Origin: Olleya sp. YS
GTDB lineage: Bacteria > Bacteroidota > Bacteroidia > Flavobacteriales > Flavobacteriaceae
NCBI RefSeq assembly: GCF_029760915.1
Contig: NZ_CP121685.1
Span: forward strand, 124,001-188,000
DNA length: 64,000 nt
Direction: 5' to 3'
Positions 17,699-27,900 of this stretch are shown piece after piece. Under the pieces are notes generated by a model. That model saw only the letters and a program-made list of their open reading frames with translations, made no database searches and was not told where the DNA came from. A program made the position numbers and the translations under genes. Position 1 is the stretch's first letter; each line of letters starts with the position of its first letter.

Positions 17699-18547
17699 AT
17701 GATGAAACAACTTTTATTACTAATCTTTTGCTTCCCTTTTTTTAGTTTAGCTCAGGATGATTTATTAAATGAAATTGATACAGAAGTTACAGACAATTAT
17801 GCTACAGCCACATTCAAAGGTTTAAAAATTGTCAATTTTGAATCGACTAAACTAGTTGCAGATAAAGAATTTACTTTTGTTGTAGCGCATCGATTTGGGA
17901 GTCTAAAAAATGGATTAGATACTTTTTTCGGTTTAGATGATGCAGTCACACGATTAAATTTTATTTACGGTTTAAGTGATGCTATTAATATTAGTGTGTC
18001 TAGAAGTAGCTTTCAAAAAATATATGAAAGCGCTATAAAATATAGATTAGCTCAACAACAAGACAATGGATTTCCGTTTACAATTGTTGGATACAATTCT
18101 ATTTTAATCAATACAGCTTTAGACAAAGCAAATTATCCAAAACTAGAATTTAAAGACAGAATGGGTTATACTGCTCAATTATTAATAGCTAGAAAAGTTA
18201 GCACAAACTTGTCTTTAGAATTGGCACCAACTTTGTTTCATGATAATTTTGTATTAGACAACAATCAAGACAATACACAATTTGCTTTAGGAATGGGAAC
18301 ACGTTATAAACTAGGTAAACGTTGGAGTTTAAATGCTGATTATGGTTGGCATTTAAATAGATCCAGTACTTCTCCTTTTAAAAATCCACTATCTATTGGT
18401 ATAGATTTAGAAACAGGTGGGCACGTCTTCCAAATGCATTTTACCAATGCACAAGCAATGAATACTAATGGTTTTTTAGGTCAAGCAACAGGAGATTGGA
18501 GCGATGGCGATATTTACTTTGGGTTTAACTTAAGCAGACGATTTTAA
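17699..18547 (+). CDS. DUF5777 family outer-membrane beta-barrel protein
   Basis: The 282-residue protein has a signal peptide ending at SLAQ and then alternating amphipathic strands such as KEFTFVVAHRFGSLKNGLDT, with FFGLDD and AVTRLNFIYGLSD, which mark the DUF5777 family. It ends in the strand DIYFGFNLSRRF, with a terminal Phe as in outer-membrane barrels. No function is established for the family. It is followed after 11 bases by a lipoprotein cytochrome and then a YceI protein, a gene order that I have seen repeatedly in flavobacteria, so a joint role in the envelope is likely. Confidence 0.82.
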   Translation: MMKQLLLLIFCFPFFSLAQDDLLNEIDTEVTDNYATATFKGLKIVNFESTKLVADKEFTFVVAHRFGSLKNGLDTFFGLDDAVTRLNFIYGLSDAINISVSRSSFQKIYESAIKYRLAQQQDNGFPFTIVGYNSILINTALDKANYPKLEFKDRMGYTAQLLIARKVSTNLSLELAPTLFHDNFVLDNNQDNTQFALGMGTRYKLGKRWSLNADYGWHLNRSSTSPFKNPLSIGIDLETGGHVFQMHFTNAQAMNTNGFLGQATGDWSDGDIYFGFNLSRRF

Positions 18548-18558
18548 AACATTTTAAC

Positions 18559-18924
18559 ATGAAAAAGATAACCTTAATAATAACTTTTGTAAGTCTAACT
18601 ATTTTTAGTTGCTCTAATAATAGTGAAGACGATTTAATTGACACTACACCTATTCCAGAAGGGCAAAAAGTAACTTACACAGCAGATATTAAATCTATTA
18701 TGGATAACAATTGTACTAGTTGTCATAGTAACCCTCCAGTTAATGGTGCACCAAACAGTTTAATGACTTTTCAAGACGTTTCTAATCAGGCAAATACTGT
18801 ATTAAACCGTATTTCATTACAATCTGGTGAAGGTGGAGCAATGCCTTTAGGTGCTCCAAGACTACCACAAGCTTCTATTGATTTATTTCAACAATGGATT
18901 GATGATGGTTTATTAGAAAATTAA
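18559..18924 (+). CDS. Lipoprotein with one c-type cytochrome motif
   Basis: A 121-residue lipoprotein (lipobox TIFSC, Cys18) with the haem motif Cys52-Thr-Ser-Cys55-His56 preceded by YTADIKSIMDNN, as in small PSD1/planctomycete-type cytochrome domains. Met95 in GGAMPLG is the likely sixth iron ligand, and a final helix (IDLFQQWIDDGL) closes the fold. It should hold haem c at the periplasmic side of the outer membrane. It lies between the DUF5777 barrel and the YceI gene, which suggests that a redox step belongs to this system. Confidence 0.88.
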   Translation: MKKITLIITFVSLTIFSCSNNSEDDLIDTTPIPEGQKVTYTADIKSIMDNNCTSCHSNPPVNGAPNSLMTFQDVSNQANTVLNRISLQSGEGGAMPLGAPRLPQASIDLFQQWIDDGLLEN

Positions 18925-18964
18925 TTGGCAAGCTATTTGCAATAATTAAAAAAACTAGAAAAAA

Positions 18965-19519
18965 ATGAAAATAGTATTAACGTTTATAATGGCTTGTTTT
19001 TTAAGTATATCAAGCATTGCTCAAGATAAGTATTTGACCAAAACAGGTGAAATTACTTTTGAAGCCTCAGTTCCTTCTTTTGAAGAAGTTAAAGCCAAAA
19101 ACCAAGCTACGACCGTTATCTTAAATACTGAAAATGGCGAATTTGCTGCATTGGTTTTTGTAAAAGCATTCAGGTTTAAAAATGCTTTAATGGAAGAGCA
19201 TTTTAATGAAAATTATGCCGAATCTGACACCTATCCAAAAGCTAATTTTAAAGGTAAAATTAGTGGCTTTGATTTTGAAACATTAGATAATACTAATAAA
19301 GAAATGTTATACTCAGGTACTTTAGAGTTTCATGGTAAAACTAAAACTTTAAAAGATTTACCTATAAGTGTATCTAAAAATGAAGAAGGTCAAATAGTCT
19401 TATCAGGAACTTTTAGTGTTAACGTTGACGATTTTAATATTGAAATACCTAAAGTGGTAAGCAATAAATTATCTAAAACAGTAGACGTTGCCTTTAACTT
19501 TATATTAAAAAAGAAATAG
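18965..19519 (+). CDS. YceI family periplasmic protein
   Basis: The 184-residue protein has a signal peptide ending at SIAQ and a lipocalin-like YceI barrel: GEITFEASVPSFEEVKAKNQ, DTYPKANFKGKISGFDFETL, and TLEFHGKTKTLKDLPISV. YceI proteins bind isoprenoid or amphiphilic molecules in the periplasm. It is the last gene of the 17.3-19.5 kb series, followed by a strong terminator. The ligand here is unknown. Confidence 0.93.
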   Translation: MKIVLTFIMACFLSISSIAQDKYLTKTGEITFEASVPSFEEVKAKNQATTVILNTENGEFAALVFVKAFRFKNALMEEHFNENYAESDTYPKANFKGKISGFDFETLDNTNKEMLYSGTLEFHGKTKTLKDLPISVSKNEEGQIVLSGTFSVNVDDFNIEIPKVVSNKLSKTVDVAFNFILKKK

Positions 19520-19531
19520 TTTTATGATATA

Positions 19532-19564
19532 AAAAAGCCTTAACAGATTTGTTAAGGCTTTTTT
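19532..19564. terminator. Bidirectional hairpin terminator between YceI and DOMON genes
   Basis: A 13-bp stem (19532-19544 with 19551-19563, core agccttaac) with a 6-base loop, flanked by A and T runs. It separates the two convergent halves of the exported-protein cluster. Confidence 0.87.
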
Positions 19565-19587
19565 ATTTCTACTAAATTAAAGTAAGT

Positions 19588-20379
19588 CTAAATTTTCACA
19601 AATCGCTTGGTTACAGACTTGCCATCTTTAAGTGATGATATCTTCATTAAATACACACCATCATTCCATGCAGAGATTGATAAACTTGTATTTAATTGAT
19701 TAATTGTTTGTAACAACACTCTCTTTCCTAACACATCGTAAACTTCAATTGTTAAACCGTCTTCAAATTGAGTTGGCACCTCTATATTTAAAGTTGTAGA
19801 TGCTGGATTAGGGTAAATTTGTATAGATGTTAACGTATCTTCAAACGTAGGAACACTTAATGTTGTAGATGCCATTGTTGCATTTCTACCACCAGAATGA
19901 TAAGCTAAAGCATTTTCAGAATTTGCTCCACCTTTAGCCCAAACAATTACAAAATTGTCATCACTAGCTGGAAACACAAAGTCGTTACTGTCGCCAGTAT
20001 CTCTCGCTCGAGTACCTACTATAGTTCTAACAGATCCAGAAACAGTATTAGAGCTTACTGACCAATTTTGAGTTGCATCAGTATTTGGTGTACCATTACC
20101 TGATGGCATAAACCTATCAGATAGTGAATTACTAACGTAAATGACAGTATCATCTCCGCTAAACTGTCCCATTGAACCTCCTCCAGAGTAATTAGTATTT
20201 GTCAAAGCTACACCTAACCATCTGTTACTTGGACCTATCATGGTCATAGTAACAGTACTAGAAGTAATATCAAACTGTACAGTAAAATCTGAGTCTAAGG
20301 TCACTGTTCCAGTACTCCAAGTTTGCGCAAACGCAAATGGAGCTGTTATTAAAAAAAGTAATAAAGTAATTTTTCTCAT
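19588..20379 (-). CDS. DOMON-like domain protein with T9SS type A sorting domain
   Basis: I use the ATG at 20379 (MRKITLLLFLITAPFAFAQ), which begins directly at the signal peptide. Residues about 22-175 resemble a DOMON domain (FDITSSTVTMTMIGPSNRWLG, then VIYVSN), a fold known to bind haem or sugars. The last 75 residues are a type A T9SS sorting domain (IQIYPNPASTTLNIEVP, then GVYLMKISS), so the protein should pass the outer membrane by T9SS and stay on the surface or be released. It follows the ankyrin gene by seven bases. Given the cytochrome genes on the other side of the terminator, haem binding is the more attractive option. Confidence 0.82.
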   Translation of the reverse strand: MRKITLLLFLITAPFAFAQTWSTGTVTLDSDFTVQFDITSSTVTMTMIGPSNRWLGVALTNTNYSGGGSMGQFSGDDTVIYVSNSLSDRFMPSGNGTPNTDATQNWSVSSNTVSGSVRTIVGTRARDTGDSNDFVFPASDDNFVIVWAKGGANSENALAYHSGGRNATMASTTLSVPTFEDTLTSIQIYPNPASTTLNIEVPTQFEDGLTIEVYDVLGKRVLLQTINQLNTSLSISAWNDGVYLMKISSLKDGKSVTKRFVKI

Positions 20380-20386
20380 AGTCAAT

Positions 20387-20944
20387 CTATTTAATGTTTA
20401 ATAATTCATTTAACTTTTCATCTTTGTAGCTAATAGCAAAATCTAAAGCAGATTTATTTGCATTATTTTCAATATTAAAATCAGCATCAGCGTCTACAAG
20501 TAATTTTATAATATCATATTTTTTAAACAATACGGCATAATGCATTGCAGTTCCACCTTGTGTATCTTGAATATTTGGGTTAGCGTTATGCTGTAACAAT
20601 ATAGCTACTATTTTATCATAACCTTTGTATACAGCTGCCATTAAAGGCGTACCATAATTACTATTACCATTAATATCATCAACTTTTCCCGCTAAAAAAT
20701 TGGCAATTACTTCATTCCCATTATAACAGGCTAAAGTTAATGGTGTATAGCCTTGATCATTTTTTTGATTTATAGATTGCTTGTCTTGCTTATATATGGC
20801 CTCAATGTCTTCTAGAGTTCCATTTCTACTTATTTCAAAAATATCTGATTGTGCAAAACTCAAAAATGAACACATTAACAATGTGCTAAGCAATAATGCT
20901 TTAGCGAGATTTGTAATAGAAAAAAAAGCAATTTTCAGTATCAT
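20387..20944 (-). CDS. Exported ankyrin-repeat protein
   Basis: A 185-residue protein with an N-terminal signal peptide (hydrophobic to about SFAQ) and four to five ankyrin repeats, recognised by GYTPLTLACYNGNEVIANFL, GTPLMAAVYKGYDKIVAILL and GTAMHYAVLFKKYDIIKLLV at 33-residue spacing. Ankyrin repeats mediate protein contacts; with a signal peptide this one should act in the periplasm. Periplasmic ankyrin proteins in other bacteria accompany haem enzymes such as catalase. It is the first gene of a two-gene transcript with the DOMON/T9SS protein. Confidence 0.85.
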   Translation of the reverse strand: MILKIAFFSITNLAKALLLSTLLMCSFLSFAQSDIFEISRNGTLEDIEAIYKQDKQSINQKNDQGYTPLTLACYNGNEVIANFLAGKVDDINGNSNYGTPLMAAVYKGYDKIVAILLQHNANPNIQDTQGGTAMHYAVLFKKYDIIKLLVDADADFNIENNANKSALDFAISYKDEKLNELLNIK

Positions 20945-21040
20945 AAGGTACTTTCCTAGGTAATTATCTATAGTAAATTTAGCATTTTTTTTAATAAAAA
21001 CCGCATTTTAAACCAATTAGCTTAAGTTAAAAAAACAAAA

Positions 21041-21061
21041 AAAGCTCCAAATTGGAGCTTT
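21041..21061. terminator. Hairpin terminator downstream of carB
   Basis: An 8-bp stem (21041-21048 aaagctcc with 21054-21061) with a 5-base loop and A/T-rich flanks, 23 bases past the carB stop. Confidence 0.8.
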
Positions 21062-21083
21062 TATTATGTTTGTGAATGTTATG

Positions 21084-23939
21084 TTATTTACTTAAATACA
21101 TTTTACGTCTTGAATATAAATCGTAAAATTCGTCTTCTTTAAGACTTTCTATAAATAAGATACTTTCTCCTGTAGATTTCATTTCTGGGCCTAAAGTTTT
21201 ATCTACATTAGGAAATTTATTAAATGAAAATACAGGCTGTTTTATTGCGTATCCTTTTAACTGAGGATTAAATTTAAAATCAGTTACTTTATTTTGACCT
21301 AGCATCACTTTAGTTGCAAAGTTTACATAAGGTTCTTTATACGCTTTAGCTATAAAAGGTACAGTTCTAGAAGCTCTCGGATTGGCTTCTATTATATAGA
21401 CTGTATCATCCTTAATAGCAAATTGAATGTTTATTAAACCAACCGTTTTTAATTCTCTAGCAATAGTATGCGTATGATCTTTAATTTGCTGCATAATCAA
21501 ATCACCTAAATTAAATGCTGGTAAGGTAGCGTTAGAGTCTCCTGAATGCACACCACATGGTTCAATATGTTCCATTATACCAATGATGTAGACATTTCCG
21601 TCTGCATCACAAATTGCATCAGCTTCAGCTTCAATTGCGCCATCTAAGTAATGGTCTAATAGTAATTTATTACCAGGCATACCTCGTAATAAATCTACAA
21701 CATGTGCTATCAATTCTTCTTTATTGATAACAATTTTCATGCCTTGACCTCCTAATACATATGATGGTCTTACTAAAATTGGAAAATTTAATTCGTCAGC
21801 TAAAGCTAAAGCTTCATCAGCCGATTCAGCAATACCAAATTCTGGATATGGTATGTTATTGTCTTTTAACATTGAAGAAAAACGTCCTCTATCTTCTGCA
21901 ATGTCTAGTGCTTCGTATGATGTTCCTATAATTTTAATTCCGTATCTGTCTAATTTTTCGGCAAGTTTTAATGCAGTTTGCCCTCCTAATTGCACAATGA
22001 CTCCTTCTGGTTTTTCATGACGAATTATATCATAGATATGTTCCCAAAAAACAGGTTCAAAATAGAGTTTATCTGCGGTATCAAAATCGGTTGATACTGT
22101 TTCTGGATTACAATTAATCATGATGGTTTCGTAACCACACTCTTGTGCTGCATAAACACCATGAACACAACAATAATCAAACTCGATACCTTGACCAATT
22201 CTATTTGGACCAGAGCCTAAAACTATAATTTTTTTCTTATCGGATACTTTACTTTCATTATCAGTAATGATCTCTCCAGTTTTAGTTTCTATAACATTTT
22301 CAAATGTAGAGTAGTAATATGGTGTTTGCGCTTTAAACTCTGCTGCACAAGTATCTACTAATTTATATACACGTTGTATGTTTAATTCTTCACGTTTATT
22401 ATATACTTGGCTTTCTAAACAGCTTAGCATATGCGCTATTTGTCGGTCTCCATATCCTTTTTGTTTGGCCTCTAGCAACAATTCTCTATCAAGTGTATCT
22501 ATTGTATATTTTGAAATTTCTTTTTCTAATTGATATAACTCTTCGTACTGTTTTAAATACCACATATCAATTTTTGTAATGTCATAAATCTGACTTAACG
22601 GAATACCCATTGCAATTGCATCATAAATAACAAAAACACGATCCCAGGACGCATTAGTCAATTTATCTATAATTTGGTTGTAGTCTTTATACCCTTTTCC
22701 GTCTGCACCTAAACCATTACGTTTGATCTCTAAAGACTGCGTTGCTTTGTGTAAGGCTTCTTGAAAAGAACGTCCAATTCCCATTACCTCTCCTACCGCT
22801 TTCATTTGCAGTCCTAAAGTTCTATCTGAACCTTCAAACTTATCAAAATTCCAACGTGGAATTTTAACAATTACATAATCTAAAGTAGGTTCAAATAACG
22901 CAGATGTCGATTTTGTAATTTGGTTATCTAATTCATCTAAAGTATAACCTATAGCCAATTTAGTTGCAATTTTTGCAATTGGATAACCTGTTGCTTTACT
23001 TGCTAATGCTGAAGAACGTGATACACGTGGATTAATCTCAATAGCAATAATGTCTTCTTTTTCATCTGGTGACACTGCAAATTGTACATTACATCCACCT
23101 TCAAAATCTCCGATAGAACGCATCATATGTATAGCCATATCACGCATTTTTTGGTATGTTTTATCAGACAATGTCATTGCTGGCGCAACTGTTATTGAAT
23201 CTCCTGTATGAATACCCATTGGATCCATATTTTCTATCGAACAAATGATGACAACGTTATCGTTTTTATCTCTAAGTAATTCTAACTCATACTCTTTCCA
23301 ACCCATCATAGCCTTATCTATCATGACTTCGTGGATAGGAGAAATTTCTAAACCTCTACGTAAATTAGCATCAAAATCTTCTTCATTATATACAATTGCT
23401 GCACCTGCTCCTCCTAAAGTATAAGACGCCCTAATACATAATGGAAAACCAAATTCTTGCGCAATTTCTTTTCCTTTTAAAAATGAAGTTGCAGTAGCTT
23501 GAGGCGCCATAGGCACACCAATTTGTCCCATTAATTCTCTAAACTTCTCTCTATCTTCAGTAATATTAATAGCATCAATATCTACACCTATTTGCTGAAC
23601 ATTAAAATCGTCCCAAATTCCTTTTTCGCCAGCTTCAATACATAAATTCAATGCTGTTTGTCCACCCATAGTCGGTAAAACAGCATCAATCTGAGGGTGT
23701 TCTTTTAAAATTTTTATAATCGATTTTGTGTTAAGAGGTAATAAATAAACATGATCTGCCATACTTGGGTCGGTCATGATGGTTGCTGGATTAGAATTAA
23801 TTAAAATAGTTTCTATTCCATCTTCTCTTAAAGATCTTAATGCTTGTGAGCCAGAATAATCAAATTCACATGCTTGTCCAATAACGATAGGACCTGAACC
23901 AATAATTAAGATAGATTTTAACTTCGGATTTTTTGGCAT
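21084..23939 (-). CDS. carB: Carbamoyl-phosphate synthase large subunit, short form
   Basis: CarB makes carbamoyl phosphate from bicarbonate, ammonia (from the CarA glutaminase) and two ATP, for pyrimidine and arginine synthesis. The protein shows both synthetase halves, each with an ATP-grasp module: the first begins SILIIGSGPIVIGQACEFDYSG and the second KIIVLGSGPNRIGQGIEFDYC. The oligomerisation region lies between. At 951 residues it stops where the MGS-like allosteric domain of the 1073-residue E. coli enzyme would begin, so the UMP/ornithine control site is missing. carA is not adjacent. A TATTTTTG box at 23970-23963 may be its -7 element. Confidence 0.96.
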   Translation of the reverse strand: MPKNPKLKSILIIGSGPIVIGQACEFDYSGSQALRSLREDGIETILINSNPATIMTDPSMADHVYLLPLNTKSIIKILKEHPQIDAVLPTMGGQTALNLCIEAGEKGIWDDFNVQQIGVDIDAINITEDREKFRELMGQIGVPMAPQATATSFLKGKEIAQEFGFPLCIRASYTLGGAGAAIVYNEEDFDANLRRGLEISPIHEVMIDKAMMGWKEYELELLRDKNDNVVIICSIENMDPMGIHTGDSITVAPAMTLSDKTYQKMRDMAIHMMRSIGDFEGGCNVQFAVSPDEKEDIIAIEINPRVSRSSALASKATGYPIAKIATKLAIGYTLDELDNQITKSTSALFEPTLDYVIVKIPRWNFDKFEGSDRTLGLQMKAVGEVMGIGRSFQEALHKATQSLEIKRNGLGADGKGYKDYNQIIDKLTNASWDRVFVIYDAIAMGIPLSQIYDITKIDMWYLKQYEELYQLEKEISKYTIDTLDRELLLEAKQKGYGDRQIAHMLSCLESQVYNKREELNIQRVYKLVDTCAAEFKAQTPYYYSTFENVIETKTGEIITDNESKVSDKKKIIVLGSGPNRIGQGIEFDYCCVHGVYAAQECGYETIMINCNPETVSTDFDTADKLYFEPVFWEHIYDIIRHEKPEGVIVQLGGQTALKLAEKLDRYGIKIIGTSYEALDIAEDRGRFSSMLKDNNIPYPEFGIAESADEALALADELNFPILVRPSYVLGGQGMKIVINKEELIAHVVDLLRGMPGNKLLLDHYLDGAIEAEADAICDADGNVYIIGIMEHIEPCGVHSGDSNATLPAFNLGDLIMQQIKDHTHTIARELKTVGLINIQFAIKDDTVYIIEANPRASRTVPFIAKAYKEPYVNFATKVMLGQNKVTDFKFNPQLKGYAIKQPVFSFNKFPNVDKTLGPEMKSTGESILFIESLKEDEFYDLYSRRKMYLSK

Positions 23940-23990
23940 TTTTTATCTGGTTTTTATGTTATCAAAAATAGGGTAATCTTAAATACAAAA

Positions 23991-24018
23991 AAAGGCGTTA
24001 CACCTAAGTAACGCCTTT
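23991..24018. terminator. Hairpin terminator downstream of rpmH
   Basis: An 11-bp stem (23991-24001 with 24008-24018, core aaaggcgttac) with a 6-base loop and flanking A and T runs. It lies between rpmH and the carB start, so carB needs its own promoter. Confidence 0.85.
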
Positions 24019-24041
24019 AAAATATTAACAATTGTTAATCA

Positions 24042-24203
24042 TTATTTTTTATGTCTAGTTTCAGATGAAACAGATATTTTCTTTCTTCCTTTAGCACGAC
24101 GACGCGCTAATACTTTTCTACCATTAGCAGAAGCCATTCTTTCTCTAAAACCATGTTTATTTCTTCTCTTTCTTTTTGATGGCTGAAACGTTCTTTTTGG
24201 CAT
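24042..24203 (-). CDS. rpmH: 50S ribosomal protein L34
   Basis: A 53-codon gene read on the minus strand from ATG at 24203 to TAA at 24042. It encodes [19 protein letters not shown], then [20 protein letters not shown] and a basic tail. This is the near-invariant L34 sequence, and it is a part of the large ribosomal subunit. The usual neighbours rnpA and dnaA are absent here, as is often the case in flavobacteria. It has a textbook promoter at 24271-24300 and its own terminator, so it is probably a single-gene transcript. Confidence 0.98.
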   Translation of the reverse strand: MPKRTFQPSKRKRRNKHGFRERMASANGRKVLARRRAKGRKKISVSSETRHKK

Positions 24204-24270
24204 TGTCTTATATTTTAAAAATCTTTATAGTAAATATTTTAGTGCTTTAGTCTTTCTCTAAAACTGAGCG

Positions 24271-24300
24271 CAAATATACAAAGGGTTTTTTATTTGACAA
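24271..24300 (-). promoter_or_regulatory. Promoter of rpmH
   Basis: On the minus strand, TTG (24300-24298) is followed after exactly 19 bases by TATATTTG (24278-24271), which matches the Bacteroidota sigma-A consensus TTG-N19-TAnnTTTG. The leader to the rpmH ATG is about 60 bases. Confidence 0.85.
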
Positions 24301-24412
24301 ACCTAATTTTAAAAATATTTTTAAAGAAATTTTTAGTTTCTTTGTACTCCAATTAAAAAAACGTTTAAAAACGTGAAAAATCAAGTAATACAAGACTTTT
24401 AAACTTTAAAAA

Positions 24413-24991
24413 ATGTACAATAAAGTAATAAAATTAATTTTAGCAATCGGAATATTTGGAGTAGCCATTTGGCAATTTACTGAAGGAGAGATAGGAAATG
24501 GGATTATGTTTATCTTTTTGTCACTGATATTTTTGTTCTTATACTTTAAAAACGAATTTATTTTACTTGCCTTTTTACGCTTAAGAAAGCAAGATTTTCC
24601 TGGTGCTAAAAAATGGTTAGATAAAATTAAAAACCCAGAAACTGCTCTAGTTAGAAAACAGCAAGGGTATTATAATTTTTTAAACGGGATTATGGTCTCT
24701 CAAGACAACATGAATGAAGCTGAGCGTTATTTTAGAAAAGCAGAACAGTTGGGATTATCTATGGACCATGATATGGCTATGGTAAAACTTAATTTAGCTG
24801 GCGTTGCTATGTCTAAAAGACGAAAGCAAGAAGCTACAAAATTGTTAGCTGAAGCCCAAAAATTAGACAAACAAGGCATGTTAACGGAACAAATTAAAAT
24901 GATGAAAGATAACATGAAACGTGCCCAAGCACCAAAACAACATTATGGTCAAGGTGGATCTTTACGCGCACAAAAAAGACGTGGTAGATAA
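24413..24991 (+). CDS. Membrane-anchored TPR-like protein (DUF2892-type N-terminus)
   Basis: The 192-residue protein has two N-terminal membrane helices (about 5-20 and 27-46; KLILAIGIFGVAIWQF, then NGIMFIFLSLIFLFLYF) and a cytoplasmic helical part with TPR-like units (GYYNFLNGIMVSQDNMNEAE, then AERYFRKAEQLGL). It ends in a strongly basic tail (SLRAQKRRGR). It is conserved in flavobacteria next to housekeeping genes, but no function is assigned. It is a single gene facing the large T9SS protein gene, eight bases apart. Confidence 0.72.
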   Translation: MYNKVIKLILAIGIFGVAIWQFTEGEIGNGIMFIFLSLIFLFLYFKNEFILLAFLRLRKQDFPGAKKWLDKIKNPETALVRKQQGYYNFLNGIMVSQDNMNEAERYFRKAEQLGLSMDHDMAMVKLNLAGVAMSKRRKQEATKLLAEAQKLDKQGMLTEQIKMMKDNMKRAQAPKQHYGQGGSLRAQKRRGR

Positions 24992-24999
24992 TAAGATAT

Positions 25000-27900
25000 T
25001 TACCTTTTTAAGGTAAAATGCCCTTTATAAACAGCTCCATTAGCTCTTGTTACTTCAAACCAATAGTCATTAGTTGGCATATCTAGACCATTATAGGTTC
25101 CATCCCAACCTGTGTCTTGGCTTCCAAATTTTGTGATTAATTTTCCATACCTATCAAAAATAACCACTTGTAATTCTGGTTCGGAATTAGAAAATTTTAT
25201 TTGCCATACTTCATTTTCATTATCACCATTAGGTGTAAAAAAACGTGGATAATTTAATAAATATACCTCTCGTGCTACTGTGTCACAACCGTTTAAATCC
25301 TTAATATAAACTGTGTAATCCCCTGGTGATAAATTAGAGAACGTATTATCTGTTTGGTAAGTAATATTGTCTATAGAGAATTGATATTCTCCTAATCCAG
25401 TAACTAGTATAGTAATCGTGTTTTCAGTAGTAGTCCAATCTAATGTGACTACTTCCTGAATAATTGCTGGCTCAGAACTAATAACCACAAACTCTTTTGA
25501 GGTTTCACAATCAAAAACTCCGTAATTATTGATAACTGTGACTTGATAGGTTCCTGCTTGATTAACTACAATGGATGGAGTAGTTTCTCCTGTTGACCAT
25601 AAATAATTATCAAAACCTGAATCTGCTGTTAAGGTTACAGTATCTTCAGGACATATAAAGCTTGATGTTTCTGGACTTAAAACTGGAGTTTGTCCAACAA
25701 AAATCTGAAAAGAAGTAGTTGCATAACATACTATTAGGTTATCATGAAACACCCTAGCATAAATGGTTTGTGGATTAGTGATATTAGAATAAGAATCTGG
25801 CAACGGATTGTCACCTGTGTTGGCATCTTCTTGACTAAGATGATAGGTTACATTATAGTTATTTGGGTTTTGGTTACCTAATATTTGAGCGTTTTGACTT
25901 GTTAATGTAAATACATCTGCCTCAATTAAATCATCCCTACAGACTGACATATTTTCTGGTGTATTTGCTCTTGCTAACGGTAATAAATTTTCAAGATTAA
26001 TAATAATATTTTCAATACTTCCACAAGAATCTTCCACTCTAATTTCATAGGTACCTGGAGCTAAATCTGAAAACGTATTATTATTTCCATTATCAATGTT
26101 ACTTGGAGCAAGTATACTAAAATTGAAAGGTTCTACACCTATTACATCAACTATGACATCGTTATTATCAGATCCTCCTGTACAATCTAAATTATATACT
26201 CCAGAGATTACTAAGTCGGAAAAGATGGTGAAATTTGCAAAAACATCAAGACAAAAAACATCTGGATTAGCTGTATTTAAAGGCTGAAATACTTTAATTA
26301 ATCTAAATTCTCCAGTTAGAAATACATTAAAAAGTGTTTCTGAATTTTCAATTTGTATAGCAGTTGTCGTATCTGGTATTTGATCTTCGATATACTCAAT
26401 ACCTGTATTTGGATGTGTCCAAATATTAGTGTCTTGATTTAATCTTTGAAGCCAATAGGTTTGATTCATTGTACTTTCGTCATTATCATTTATTGTCACA
26501 TCAAACGAGCCACAATTTCTAGACAGTGCATAAATACCTGGATTACTTGAATAACTATTAATAGTAATATTAGTAGAATACTGAAACCCACATTCATCTG
26601 TCGATTCAATACTATAATTACCAATAGGCAATTCGCTTATAAACAAACTACCAGAATCGTTTATATTGGAGCTGACATCAAGCGGAAGGTTTTGATTTAT
26701 TGTTGCTGGTGCAGAAGTAATAACCGCAGAGGTCAAACTTCCATGATTGCTAGATAGATTTAAAGAGCCAGTTGGAGTCTCACAATTAGGTAATGTTAAT
26801 GTGTTTAATTCTTGGAATTCAAAATCTGGTACTGGTGCTTCAATAGTATACTCTACTCCACAATCATCTGTTACTAACAAAGTATAATTTCCTGTTATAA
26901 TATTGTCTTGAATTGAAAATATACCATTATCAATATAAGCACTAACATTATAAGGTAAAGGTTGGCTATAATTTGCTGGAGCAGCAATAATAATTGCAGA
27001 AACTAATTCTCTATTTGACACATTTACACTAATAAAACCAGATGATGTAGAACAGCCACTATTACTAGTATTTACTATTGGCTCCACCAGAATTTCTTCA
27101 ACAGTAATAGTACTACTTCCTACTCTACCACATTCGTCAGTTATATCTAAGCTATAGGTTCCTAAAGGCAATAAATTACTTTCATCACCAAAAGTTGTCG
27201 TAGCTTCTGTGTATGGACCAGGGTAATCTACATTGTAATTTGATGGATTAAATCCCGAAGGAAAAGAAGTGAAATTTATAGTGTATGGCGGAACATAATT
27301 TTCGATATTTATATTCAAGAACTCTCCGCAAGAGGCTTCCTCTTTGAATAAATTAACTTTTGGGTTTGGATTAATGGGATGATTGACTTCAAATAAGTTA
27401 TTACAAGAGTCCGTAATTTGCATATTGACAATAAATTCATCTGTCCCAAAAAGTGGTATTATTTGGTTAATAGTGATCCCTTCTGGAGGTCCAGAAGGGA
27501 TGTTTTGAGTTATTATAATATTGGGTGAACCATCTGGTGGTATAACTGTATATGTCACTAACAAAGGATATATAATTGGGTAACCTTCAAAAGCTATAAT
27601 ATTATTAGACATATCGACTTCATCACAACTGTTATAAGTTATTGGTAGAGTTACATTTGATATACTAAAATTATTAGTATTTAAAACCATGGTGTAGGTC
27701 TTTGAAACTGCATTATCACAATCATCAAACACTCTAATAATATAGGTTCCAGCTTGAAGGTTTGAAAATACATTTGAAGATTGAAGACTTACTGTCACAG
27801 GACCCGAAATAATTTCAAATGAAACAGCATTTCCTGACAAGATATTCACTGTTATTGTTCCTTCAGGATCACAATCTGTTGTCGTAGTATGTGACACTTG

